Source: Streptomyces sp. SID8374
GTDB lineage: Bacteria; Actinomycetota; Actinomycetes; Streptomycetales; Streptomycetaceae
DNA length: 64,000 bases
NCBI RefSeq assembly: GCF_009865135.1
Contig: NZ_WWGH01000002.1
Location: 2,353,121 to 2,417,120 of the forward strand
Direction: 5' to 3'
The notes under the pieces are model-generated. The model was not told the DNA's origin. It saw nothing but the letters and a program-made list of their open reading frames with translations, and ran no database searches. This document shows, piece by piece, positions 15,878-23,606 of this stretch. The translations under genes were made by a program, and so were the position numbers. Position 1 is the first letter of the stretch. Each line of letters opens with the position of its first letter.

Positions 15878-16763
15878 CTGGCCGCCTTCCGGGAGAGGAC
15901 GTCCTCCAGCAGCCGCGCGGTCCCAGCCGGATCCTCGGAACCGGACGCGGAACGCCGGGGGTTCCAGACCACCCGCAGCCGCAGGGGGAGCGGCGGGTCG
16001 GTCGCCCGCTCCGCTCCACCTGCGAGGCCGTCAGCGCTTCGTCCGCCGTGACCAGGACGGCCTGGCCCGCCGCCACCAGCGCCAGCCCGGCCCGTTCGTC
16101 GGTGACCACCACCGTCTCGACCCGGCGGCCCCGGCTCGCCAGCGTGTCGACGAACAGGTCATGGGCGGCGGGCGCCTCTCCCCGGGGGCGTACGGCGACA
16201 GGCAGCCGCCGTGGCGCCGCACCCGGGCCCGCACCACCGGACTCCGCAGGCCGGGCCGGGGCGAGGATCCACGTCGGCAGAAGGATCACCTGCCCGGCGG
16301 CGAGACCGTGCAGAACGGAGGGGTGCCGGACCACCGCCAGGTCGAGGCGGCCCGAGGCGACATCGGAGAGCAGGGTCGCGGTGGGAGCCGTCACCGTACT
16401 GATCCGGGTCCGGTCACCCGCCCGCACCGGGGCGGCCGCCACATCCGCCGCGAGCGGCGCCGGCACCTCGGGGGCCAGCCCGAGCCGCAGCCTGCGCCCG
16501 TCCGCGTGCTCACGGGCGCCGGTCTCCCGAAGCTCCGCCAGGGCGGCCAGAGCCCTGCGGGCGTGCGGCAGCAGCAGGGCGCCCTCCTCCGTCAGGAACA
16601 CCCCGCGCTCCCGCTCGAACAGCCGGACGCCGAGGAGCGCCTCCAGCCGGCGCAGCCCCTGCGAGAGCGGCGGCTGCGTGATCCCCACCCGTTGGGCGGC
16701 GGCGCCGAAATGCTCCTCCTCCGCCAACGCGATGAAGATTTCCAGGTGCCGTTCCGTCAGCAC
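15874..16763 (-). pseudogene. LysR-family regulator with a one-base frameshift near its 3' end
   Basis: GTG start at 16763. The N-terminus is a standard LysR winged HTH (HLEIFIALAEEEHFGAAAQR, then ITQPPLSQGLRRLEALLG), followed by the effector domain (RLRLGLAPEVPAPL; SDVASGRLDLAVVRHP; VVVTDERAGLALVAAGQA). After EALTASQVE at about 16010 the frame loses sense. The expected C-terminus (ATDPPLPLRLRVVWNPRRS ... LLEDVLSRKAAR) continues in another frame and stops at 15874, inside the GTGA overlap with the next gene. The span is 890 bp, one base short of a whole number of codons. Either a recent mutation or a sequencing error; with one base restored it would be 296 residues. Confidence 0.85.
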
Positions 16764-16782
16764 TCCCTCTCCCTGGCATGCG

Positions 16783-16803
16783 GTGATACGGCGGGTGAAT
16801 CAC
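16783..16803. promoter_or_regulatory. LysR-type operator (T-N11-A box)
   Basis: GTGAT (16783-16787) and ATCAC (16799-16803) are separated by exactly 11 bp, the canonical spacing of a LysR-family recognition site. It lies between the LysR gene and the divergent beta-lactamase, 20 bp from the LysR start. Confidence 0.6.
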
Positions 16804-16945
16804 TCCGATGCCGAGATCGTATTCGACTTGCGGGGCGGTGGCGGGCTTGACTCCGCGGAGGGCGACGACAGGCCCTGGTGCCGGGACCGGGCCACGACCA
16901 GGCCCGAGCGCCGCACCACCACGCCGAGAGAGAGGTCTTCCCGCC

Positions 16946-17911
16946 GTGCCCACCCGAACGCACGCCCATGTCTCACGCCGCTCCGCACTCACAGCGCTGA
17001 CCGCCCTGACCGGGGCGGCCCTCCTCCCGCTCACCGGCTGTTCGACCGGACCGGACACCGCACCCGACCGGACGGGTGACCCGAGCGGCCGCAACGGTTC
17101 CGGCCCCTCCCCGTCGCCCTCGACCCTGCCCCGTACGGACCGCGCCTTCGCCGAGCTGGAGCGCAAGTTCGACGCACGGCTGGGTGTGTACGCGGTCGAC
17201 ACCGGCGACGGACGGACCGTCACCCACCGCCCCGACGAACGGTTCGCCTACGCCTCCACCTGCAAGGCCCTCCTCGCCGGTGCCGTACTGGCCAAGAAGA
17301 GCCTCCCGCAGATGGAGCGCCTCGTGCGCTACGGCAAGGAGGAGATCATCAGCAACTCGCCCGTCACGGAGAAGCACGTCGCCACCGGCATGACCCTGCG
17401 CGAGCTCTGCGACGCCGCCATCCGCTACAGCGACAACGCGGCGGCCAACCTCCTCTTCCGCGAACTGGGCGGCCCCCGCGGCCTCCAGGACGCCCTGCGC
17501 GGAATCGGTGACCAGGTCACCCGCTGCGACCGCTACGAAGTGGCCCTCAGCGACGCGACCCCCGGCGACCTCCGCGACACCAGCACACCCCGCGCCCTGG
17601 CCGCGGACCTGCGCGCGTACGCTCTCGGGTCCGCGCTCCCGGCGGAGAAGCGGGCCGTGCTCACCGACTGGCTGAAGCGCAACACCACCGGCGACCACAC
17701 CATCCGCGCGGGCACGCCCCGGGGCTGGGTGGTCGGCGACAAGACCGGCACCGGCGGCTACGGCACCCGTAACGACATCGCCATCGTCTGGCCCCCGGAC
17801 GCCGCCCCGATCGCGCTCGCCGTCCTCTCCCGCCGCGACACCGAGGACGCCGAACCCGACGACGCCCTGATCGCCGGAGCCGCGAAGGTCGCCCTCGGCG
17901 CGTTCGCCTGA
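16946..17911 (+). CDS. Class A beta-lactamase, Tat/lipoprotein-type signal
   Basis: 321 residues from GTG 16946, preceded by AGAGAGAGG. The N-terminus has both a twin-arginine pair and a lipobox (VSRRSALTALTALTG, then LLPLTGCS), so it is probably an exported lipoprotein. Active-site boxes: FAYASTCKALLAG (Ser70/Lys73), IRYSDNAAANLLF (SDN) and VVGDKTGTGGYGTRND (KTG). The omega loop reads RYEVALSDATPGDLRDTSTP; the catalytic Glu166 is there, but the position usually Asn170 is Ser. It hydrolyses penicillins or cephalosporins. The divergent LysR gene and the T-N11-A box suggest AmpR-like control, now possibly lost through the frameshift. Confidence 0.9.
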   Translation: MPTRTHAHVSRRSALTALTALTGAALLPLTGCSTGPDTAPDRTGDPSGRNGSGPSPSPSTLPRTDRAFAELERKFDARLGVYAVDTGDGRTVTHRPDERFAYASTCKALLAGAVLAKKSLPQMERLVRYGKEEIISNSPVTEKHVATGMTLRELCDAAIRYSDNAAANLLFRELGGPRGLQDALRGIGDQVTRCDRYEVALSDATPGDLRDTSTPRALAADLRAYALGSALPAEKRAVLTDWLKRNTTGDHTIRAGTPRGWVVGDKTGTGGYGTRNDIAIVWPPDAAPIALAVLSRRDTEDAEPDDALIAGAAKVALGAFA

Positions 17912-17924
17912 GCGGACCGGGGCG

Positions 17925-19622
17925 CTACGCCGTGGGCATCGCGGGGTGGCGGCCGACCGGCAGCACGTACTGGAGCGGCCGGTCCAGGTCGTCGAGGCCG
18001 AAGATCTCGTGCGCCAGATCGTCCCGGAACCCGCCGAGGGGCGTCGTACCCAGACGGAGCGCGGTGGCGGTCAGGAGGAGCGACTGCGCCAGATGGCCCG
18101 CCTCCAGGAGCCCCAGCCGCAGGGCGCGCAGACCGTAACGCTCCCTGAGCCGCCCCAGGTCGACATACAGACCCAGGACCACCGGGAGCGCGTCCGGGAC
18201 GATGCCGTCGGGGTCGTCGTCGGCGCGCGAGAGGTACGAGGACAGCGACTTCACGTCCTCCATGGCGGGTGCCGGGCCGACGTACCGCAGCGAGCGCCGT
18301 TCCGGCACGCACTGGTAGGTGCCCGGCGCCAGCCCCTGGACGTCCAGCGCGAGCAGCCGGAGACCGGCGGTGTAGAGGGCGCCCGCGCTCGGATACGGCC
18401 GGTGGCGCATGAGCCGTTCACCGCCGTCGGCGAACCGGTGGACCGACTCGTGCCCGGACGCGTGCGAGCCCCAGAGCAGCGTGCCGAGCGACTCCGCGTC
18501 CAGCGGACCCGTCAGCGCGCCCCGCCGGGAGACGCGGGTGTTCATCACCGTGCGCAGGGCCGTGTCCGGGAACGGGCCTGCGGGAAGCGGAAGTTCGGGG
18601 CCGCCCCGGAGGACGTGGCCTGCGGGCGGTACGTCGCGGGGTGCCGAGTCCTGCTCCCGGCCGAGGTGGAACTTGCTCCGCTCCAGGTACTGCCGGTCGG
18701 GTGAGGTGTGGCCTTCGGGGAAGTACGAGGCCGCCTCGCCCCGGTCGCCCCGGTCGAGGAGTGTGCGTGCGGCCAGCCGGCACACCGCCCGCTCCTCGTC
18801 GGGCGCCAGCCCCAGCCGGTTGAAGAGCATGTGCAGCTGGGACGCCCAGATCTGCGGACGGGTCACCGGCAAAGAGAGGGAGCGCAGCGCCCGGTCTGCG
18901 TCGCGGACACCGTCGTACCAGTCGGCCGCAGCGCCGGGGGCCGTGCCGTCCTCCAGCGCCTGCCGCAGGGCCCGGGCACGGCTGGTGAGAGTGCCGCGTT
19001 GGAGGGCGTAGACGCTGTTGACCCTCGCGTGGATGTGCTGAGCGCCCAGCAGCGGGACGTCCTTCGCCCACCGCCAGCCCGCGGCGTGGCGCCGTAACCA
19101 CTGAGCCGCCGCCAGCCGGTCCATGCCGCGGGCGAGAGCGGTGGTGTGCGCGAGATCGATGGCCAGGGCGAGCCGGGCACTGCCGCGCGGGGTGTCCTGG
19201 ACGCCCCGCACGGCCACCCGGCTGGAGAGGACGAAGAGCTTTTCGGCCACCGGCAGGGCCTCAGGACCTCCGTAGCGCCCGGTCTCCGGGACGTACGGCT
19301 CCTCGCGGACCTCGGCGTGCTCCGCCTGCCCGTGCGGGAACGGCCCGCCTACGGAATCGGCGACCGGCAGCCGCTCGGCCGCCCGCGCGAGATCCTTCGG
19401 CAGGGACGCGGCCCGCGCCCCCGCCACCCCGCGCACCCGGATGCGCAGATGGTGCCCGCCCTCGTCGTAACGGATGAAGAACCACCCGGTGGCCTCGCCC
19501 TCGGCCACGAGCCCGTCGAGGAGCGGGGCCACGGCCCCGGTGAGGAAGGCGTCGACGTCGGCGGGGACGGAGCGCAGAAAGCAGTGGAGGCTGAGCCAGG
19601 TGGGCTGGGATGAGTTCGTCAC
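17925..19622 (-). CDS. LazF-like fusion: LanB elimination domain + SagB-type azoline dehydrogenase
   Basis: 565 residues from GTG 19622. Residues about 1-300 match the C-terminal elimination domain of split lantibiotic dehydratases/thiopeptide-type bacteriocin proteins (TWLSLHCFLRSVPADVDAFL; GWFFIRYDEGGHHLRIRVRG; WASQLHMLFNRLGLAPDEER). It would remove glutamate from glutamylated Ser/Thr to give dehydroamino acids. Residues about 350-565 are a SagB-like FMN nitroreductase domain (TVMNTRVSRRGALTGPLDAE; RHRPYPSAGALYTAGLRLLA; LLEAGHLAQSLLLTATALRL) that oxidises azolines to azoles. The same fusion is known as LazF in lactazole biosynthesis. Codon 176 is a rare TTA (19095-19097). Last gene of the RiPP operon, about 70 bp after the YcaO gene. 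Confidence 0.88.
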   Translation of the reverse strand: MTNSSQPTWLSLHCFLRSVPADVDAFLTGAVAPLLDGLVAEGEATGWFFIRYDEGGHHLRIRVRGVAGARAASLPKDLARAAERLPVADSVGGPFPHGQAEHAEVREEPYVPETGRYGGPEALPVAEKLFVLSSRVAVRGVQDTPRGSARLALAIDLAHTTALARGMDRLAAAQWLRRHAAGWRWAKDVPLLGAQHIHARVNSVYALQRGTLTSRARALRQALEDGTAPGAAADWYDGVRDADRALRSLSLPVTRPQIWASQLHMLFNRLGLAPDEERAVCRLAARTLLDRGDRGEAASYFPEGHTSPDRQYLERSKFHLGREQDSAPRDVPPAGHVLRGGPELPLPAGPFPDTALRTVMNTRVSRRGALTGPLDAESLGTLLWGSHASGHESVHRFADGGERLMRHRPYPSAGALYTAGLRLLALDVQGLAPGTYQCVPERRSLRYVGPAPAMEDVKSLSSYLSRADDDPDGIVPDALPVVLGLYVDLGRLRERYGLRALRLGLLEAGHLAQSLLLTATALRLGTTPLGGFRDDLAHEIFGLDDLDRPLQYVLPVGRHPAMPTA

Positions 19623-19692
19623 GGGATGGCGTCCTGTTCCGCGTTCCGGGGTTCCGGGGGGTGGTGGTCGGTGGGTTGGCGTGCGGCACGCC

Positions 19693-21615
19693 TCACGGGA
19701 ACGGGTGCGGATGCAGCGCGAGTTCGTCATGACGTGCCCTGCGCGGCGTGCGCCCCAGCCGGAACGGCACCTCAAGCAGCCGGTCGAGTCCGAGCGTGCG
19801 CCGGTTGACATGCCCGAACGTCATCGGCAGCGAGCCCGGGACGACGACCTTCGCCGTGTGCAGCCCGAGCCGGTCCCGTACGGCGGACTCGCTCAGCGGT
19901 ACGGCGACGACCTCCAGGCCGAGACCGGCCAGCCGGGCCACGGTCCGCTCCAGCAGCGCGGTGACATCCGGTACGGGCTCCGGTCCCGACGCCTCGGGCC
20001 AGATGTCCCGCCAGTCCGTCTCGGGGCCGTCCGGATCGAGGAAGTCCAGCCGGGGGAGAGCCTCGGGCAGGGTGTTCACAGCCACATGGTCCGCGAGCGT
20101 CCTGACCAGCTCCGGCCGCTCCAGCATCGGGAGCAGCCGCCGCCGGTCGAACATCTCCGGCTCGGCGCGGTGCCGGTGGACGGCGTTGACCACGTTGGTG
20201 ACCACCTCGGCGAGGGCGGAGCGGATCGCGGTACGCGGATGCTGGTGGCTCCCGGCGGCGACGAACGCCCTTGGGGCCGAGGCGGGTTCGCCCCGGTGCA
20301 GGGCGACGGCGATGACGGCGGGCACCTGGAAGTCGTTCGTCGCGTCGAACAGCGCCACCCGGTACCCGGCGAGCGCCGCCCGGTCCACGAGATGTGCCAC
20401 CTCCGGGTCCTCGGCGGGCACGGCGACCCGGCGCAGCGGGGTGCGCGCGTACCACGCCATCAGGAACGCGTCCCGCTCGGCGACCTCGAACAGCCCGTAC
20501 AACGCCGCCTCCGCCGGGCTGTTGCCCAGCCCGCAGCCGCTGGAGCACTCGTACACCACCCGGGGCCGTCCCGGGCTCGCGTCCCAGTAGGCGACGTGCT
20601 CGGGCACCGCCGTCGTACGGTCACGAGTCAGGGACCAGCCGTGCACCCAGTCCAGCTCGAGGTCCGGTGCGTACGGCACGGTGGCGGATGCGGGGTGCCC
20701 GTGGTGCACGGGATCGGGCAGCCCGAGCCGTACCGGATCCACCGCCCGTTCGGGGCCGAGCTCCGCGTAGGGAGCGCGCAGGACGGTCCGGTGGCCGGTG
20801 GGGCTCATCGACGCCAGCCGCTCCGCCGCCTCGAACAGGGCGACGCGCTCGCTGCTCTCGAAGTCGGTGCCGCGCCCGTAGCCGCCATCGCGCAGGTCGC
20901 GGCCGTAGGTCACGTACGCGCTGGTCAGGCTGTGCACGGACTCCTCGGTCCGGAGGATCTGGTGGACCGGCCCGAACCGCTCGTCGAACAGCACCTCCCG
21001 CAGACCCGCCACGCCTGTACGGGAGTTGGGCTCGCGCAGCGACTCCGGATCGCTGGGGGGCCTCGGCGCGCGGCGGGCGTCCGGACCGAAGGCGGCCTCG
21101 GCGGCCTCGGTACGGTCCGGCGGCAGCGGCAGGCAGACCGCGCATCCGCCCACGGGTTCGAGGCGGTGGGTCGACCAGGTGCCCCGGCCGTTGTGGACGA
21201 CATGGACGACGGTCTCGCCACCATCCAGGAGAGCGAGGAGAGAGGCGGCCAGCACGCCGACGGCGTCGACGAACGCGGGGGAGGGGCGGCCCTCCAGCCG
21301 AAGTCCCGGACTGCGCCACGGCACCCGGCCACCGATCGTCGCCAGCCGCCGGTACTCGCCGCACGACAGACATCCCCGCGCGCCGGGCCGCAGCACGGGC
21401 CCCACCACCGTCAGCGCCCCGTCGCCCCGGACGGGGACGAGCGTCACCGGATGGCGCAGCGCGTGCCGGGACAGCTCCTCCGCCATGCCCAGGGTCCAGG
21501 AGTCCAGGACCACGACGGCGCTGCCTTCGGTGAGCCGCAGGGCGCCCGCCGCGTCGAGGACGGTGGTGGGTATCTCCTCGGCCAGGGCCTGCCGAAGGGG
21601 GTCCGGGGCGATCAC
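19693..21615 (-). CDS. YcaO cyclodehydratase (LazE-like) for azoline formation
   Basis: 640 residues from GTG 21615, which overlaps the previous stop. The N-terminal 200 residues look like a ThiF/E1-type remnant with cysteine pairs suited to bind zinc (GCLSCGEYRR and GGCAVCLPLP). From about residue 230 it is a YcaO ATPase: DFESSERVALFEAAERLAS, VYECSSGCGLGNSPAEAALY, LFEVAERDAFLMAWYARTPL and RTAIRSALAEVVTNVVNAVH carry the acidic ATP/Mg residues. It ends in LHPHPFP, a C-terminal PxPxP-like tail typical of azoline-forming YcaOs. It phosphorylates the amide backbone of Cys/Ser/Thr in the precursor and closes thiazolines/oxazolines together with the RRE protein encoded just upstream. Confidence 0.9.
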   Translation of the reverse strand: MIAPDPLRQALAEEIPTTVLDAAGALRLTEGSAVVVLDSWTLGMAEELSRHALRHPVTLVPVRGDGALTVVGPVLRPGARGCLSCGEYRRLATIGGRVPWRSPGLRLEGRPSPAFVDAVGVLAASLLALLDGGETVVHVVHNGRGTWSTHRLEPVGGCAVCLPLPPDRTEAAEAAFGPDARRAPRPPSDPESLREPNSRTGVAGLREVLFDERFGPVHQILRTEESVHSLTSAYVTYGRDLRDGGYGRGTDFESSERVALFEAAERLASMSPTGHRTVLRAPYAELGPERAVDPVRLGLPDPVHHGHPASATVPYAPDLELDWVHGWSLTRDRTTAVPEHVAYWDASPGRPRVVYECSSGCGLGNSPAEAALYGLFEVAERDAFLMAWYARTPLRRVAVPAEDPEVAHLVDRAALAGYRVALFDATNDFQVPAVIAVALHRGEPASAPRAFVAAGSHQHPRTAIRSALAEVVTNVVNAVHRHRAEPEMFDRRRLLPMLERPELVRTLADHVAVNTLPEALPRLDFLDPDGPETDWRDIWPEASGPEPVPDVTALLERTVARLAGLGLEVVAVPLSESAVRDRLGLHTAKVVVPGSLPMTFGHVNRRTLGLDRLLEVPFRLGRTPRRARHDELALHPHPFP

Positions 21616-23606
21616 CGGGATCCTTCCGTGGGGCGGGGGAGCGGGCGGGGGCCGGTCCGGGCGGCCAGAACGGAGAAGCCGCACTGCCGGAGCGCCGACC
21701 ACAGCGTGTGTACGTCGGCGGGCGCATCGGCCGACGGCTCCCAGGGTTGGGGGGCCCATCCGGTGAGGCGGGTGAGGGCCTCCTGGAATCCCGGCTCGCG
21801 GCCGGCCAGTTCGGCCAGCCAGGCCGTCGTCCACCCCGCGTCCTCCCAAGGAGCCGACTCCGCCGACCGGGCGAGCGGGGCCGACGCACCGATGGGTGTC
21901 ACCAGATGCCGGACGCGCGGGGAGTGCGGTGCGTCGGTGGCCGCCTGGACCCTGACGACGGCGGAGAGCGCGGCGAAGGCGACGGCGTCGTCCGCCGTGG
22001 CCTCAACGGCCGTGCCGAGCAGGTCCGGTGGGCCGCCCGCCGTCGTACGCCCCCGGACGCGGGCACGGAACACGCTCCCGCCGCCCGTGTCGAGGCGTGC
22101 CACTGCCACGTCCGCGTCGACTCCGAGCCGCCGGACCAGGACGGACCACCAGTGCAGCGCCTGCGGATGGCGGCCGGTCTCGGGGACCCAGGGGACGGTG
22201 CGGTCCAGGCCTTCGCGGTACGAGCCTGTGTGTGCGTCCGCCGCTGCCTCCTGGTGGCCCGCCGCCCGCCGCAGCGCGCGCCCGCATGCGTGCTCCGCTC
22301 CCGCCCCGACCACCACCGGGCCCGATTCGCCACCTCCCAGGCGGAGTTCGGCCGCACGGCAGACCGCTTCCAGCCGCGCCAGGTCGGCCCGGGCGGAACC
22401 GGACAGCAGGTCGCCGTCTGCCACCGCGCAGCGGACCAACGCCGCCGGGAGCTGGGGGAGCGCCCCGGGGTCCGGCTCGTCCAGCACACCGACCAGGCGG
22501 TCCGTGAGCACCGGGATACGGGCCAGCGCCTCGGCCAGCGTACGTACGTCAGCACGCGGGCGGACCCGGTCGGCGTCCAGGAGCACGGGGCCTGACCAGT
22601 TCCGGTACTCACCCCGTAACGGCTCCTGCTCCGCGATGAGCGCGGCCGGGAGTCCAGGGAGCAGCCGGGCGTCTCCCGCCTCGGCCGACGGGTCACGGAG
22701 CCCGGCCACCGCGCACACCAGCCGCTGCGCCGCCGAGGAGGCCAGGAGCACGGGGAGCCCCGGGTGCTCGGCTGTGCCGGGAACCCCCCACCGGCGCAAC
22801 CTGGCGGCCAGCCCGTCGGCGTCGGCCCGCGCCTGCTCCGCGCTGCCCACGGGGGTGACGAACCCGAGGCCCGCGCGTACGCCGACGGCGACGGCATGTT
22901 GCTCGGCTGCGCGTACGCCGATGGCCGCAGCCTGTTCCCCGCCTGCGTCGGCCGCCGACTCCTGTTCCGCCGCGCCCCGTTCCCGTACGACGGCCGAGGG
23001 CTCGCCGGGTCCTGTGGCGATCAGCAGGGTCTGCCCGTCCGGCAGGTCCGCCGCCTCGACGATCACGACCTCCGTCCGGACACCGGCACGGGCCAGCGCC
23101 CGCGCGGCGGTGCGGGCCAGCGGGCTGTCCGGGCGTGCGGTGAGAACCCGCGCCCGGCTGCGGCTGAGCGCATCGGCCGCTGCGACGGGCCGGTCGGCGA
23201 CGGCCCCCAGCCACTGACCGGCCGCATCCTCCGCCCCCTCGGCCTCCTCGACGGAGCGCGCGACCAGGAGGTCGTGGTCGTGCAACTGGCCGATCACCGT
23301 CAGCAGAGCGGCCCGCAGCGGCGAACCCGCCGGAGCCGCCCGCGCCAGCTCCGTACATCCGGCCTCGGCCCTGTCCCCACCCGCCGCCAGCGCCTCGGCC
23401 AGCCGGCCCCACAGCACCGGCAGCCCGGGTCCGCCCTCCACCGTGACGCTGGTGATCCAGCCCCGCAGGTGTACGGCGTTGTGCAGCACGGTCACCGCGA
23501 CCCCCGGACGTAACGTCCACAGCCCCAGAGAATCCAGCGCGTCCGGCGCGGCCCGTTTTTCTTCCCCCGGGGTGGTCGTGCTGTGCGCCGCCTGATCGAC
23601 GGTCAT
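21612..23606 (-). CDS. RRE/ThiF-like leader-binding partner of YcaO (LazD / thiopeptide F-protein like)
   Basis: 664 residues from ATG 23606, overlapping the dehydratase stop (ATGA), and overlapping the YcaO start at its own end. The N-terminus (GLWTLRPGVAVTVLHNAVHL, then RGWITSVTVEGGPGLPVLWG) resembles the peptide-recognition region of ocin-ThiF/F-type thiopeptide proteins that bind the leader and present it to YcaO. The middle is a weak Rossmann-like region (ARVLTARPDSPLARTAARAL) with an Ala/Glu/Gly low-complexity insert around 22850-22990 containing a short direct repeat. Two rare TTA codons occur, codon 32 (23511-23513) and codon 330 (22617-22619), so translation may need the bldA tRNA. 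Sequence similarity is modest; the assignment rests mainly on the N-terminus and context. Confidence 0.75.
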   Translation of the reverse strand: MTVDQAAHSTTTPGEEKRAAPDALDSLGLWTLRPGVAVTVLHNAVHLRGWITSVTVEGGPGLPVLWGRLAEALAAGGDRAEAGCTELARAAPAGSPLRAALLTVIGQLHDHDLLVARSVEEAEGAEDAAGQWLGAVADRPVAAADALSRSRARVLTARPDSPLARTAARALARAGVRTEVVIVEAADLPDGQTLLIATGPGEPSAVVRERGAAEQESAADAGGEQAAAIGVRAAEQHAVAVGVRAGLGFVTPVGSAEQARADADGLAARLRRWGVPGTAEHPGLPVLLASSAAQRLVCAVAGLRDPSAEAGDARLLPGLPAALIAEQEPLRGEYRNWSGPVLLDADRVRPRADVRTLAEALARIPVLTDRLVGVLDEPDPGALPQLPAALVRCAVADGDLLSGSARADLARLEAVCRAAELRLGGGESGPVVVGAGAEHACGRALRRAAGHQEAAADAHTGSYREGLDRTVPWVPETGRHPQALHWWSVLVRRLGVDADVAVARLDTGGGSVFRARVRGRTTAGGPPDLLGTAVEATADDAVAFAALSAVVRVQAATDAPHSPRVRHLVTPIGASAPLARSAESAPWEDAGWTTAWLAELAGREPGFQEALTRLTGWAPQPWEPSADAPADVHTLWSALRQCGFSVLAARTGPRPLPRPTEGSR

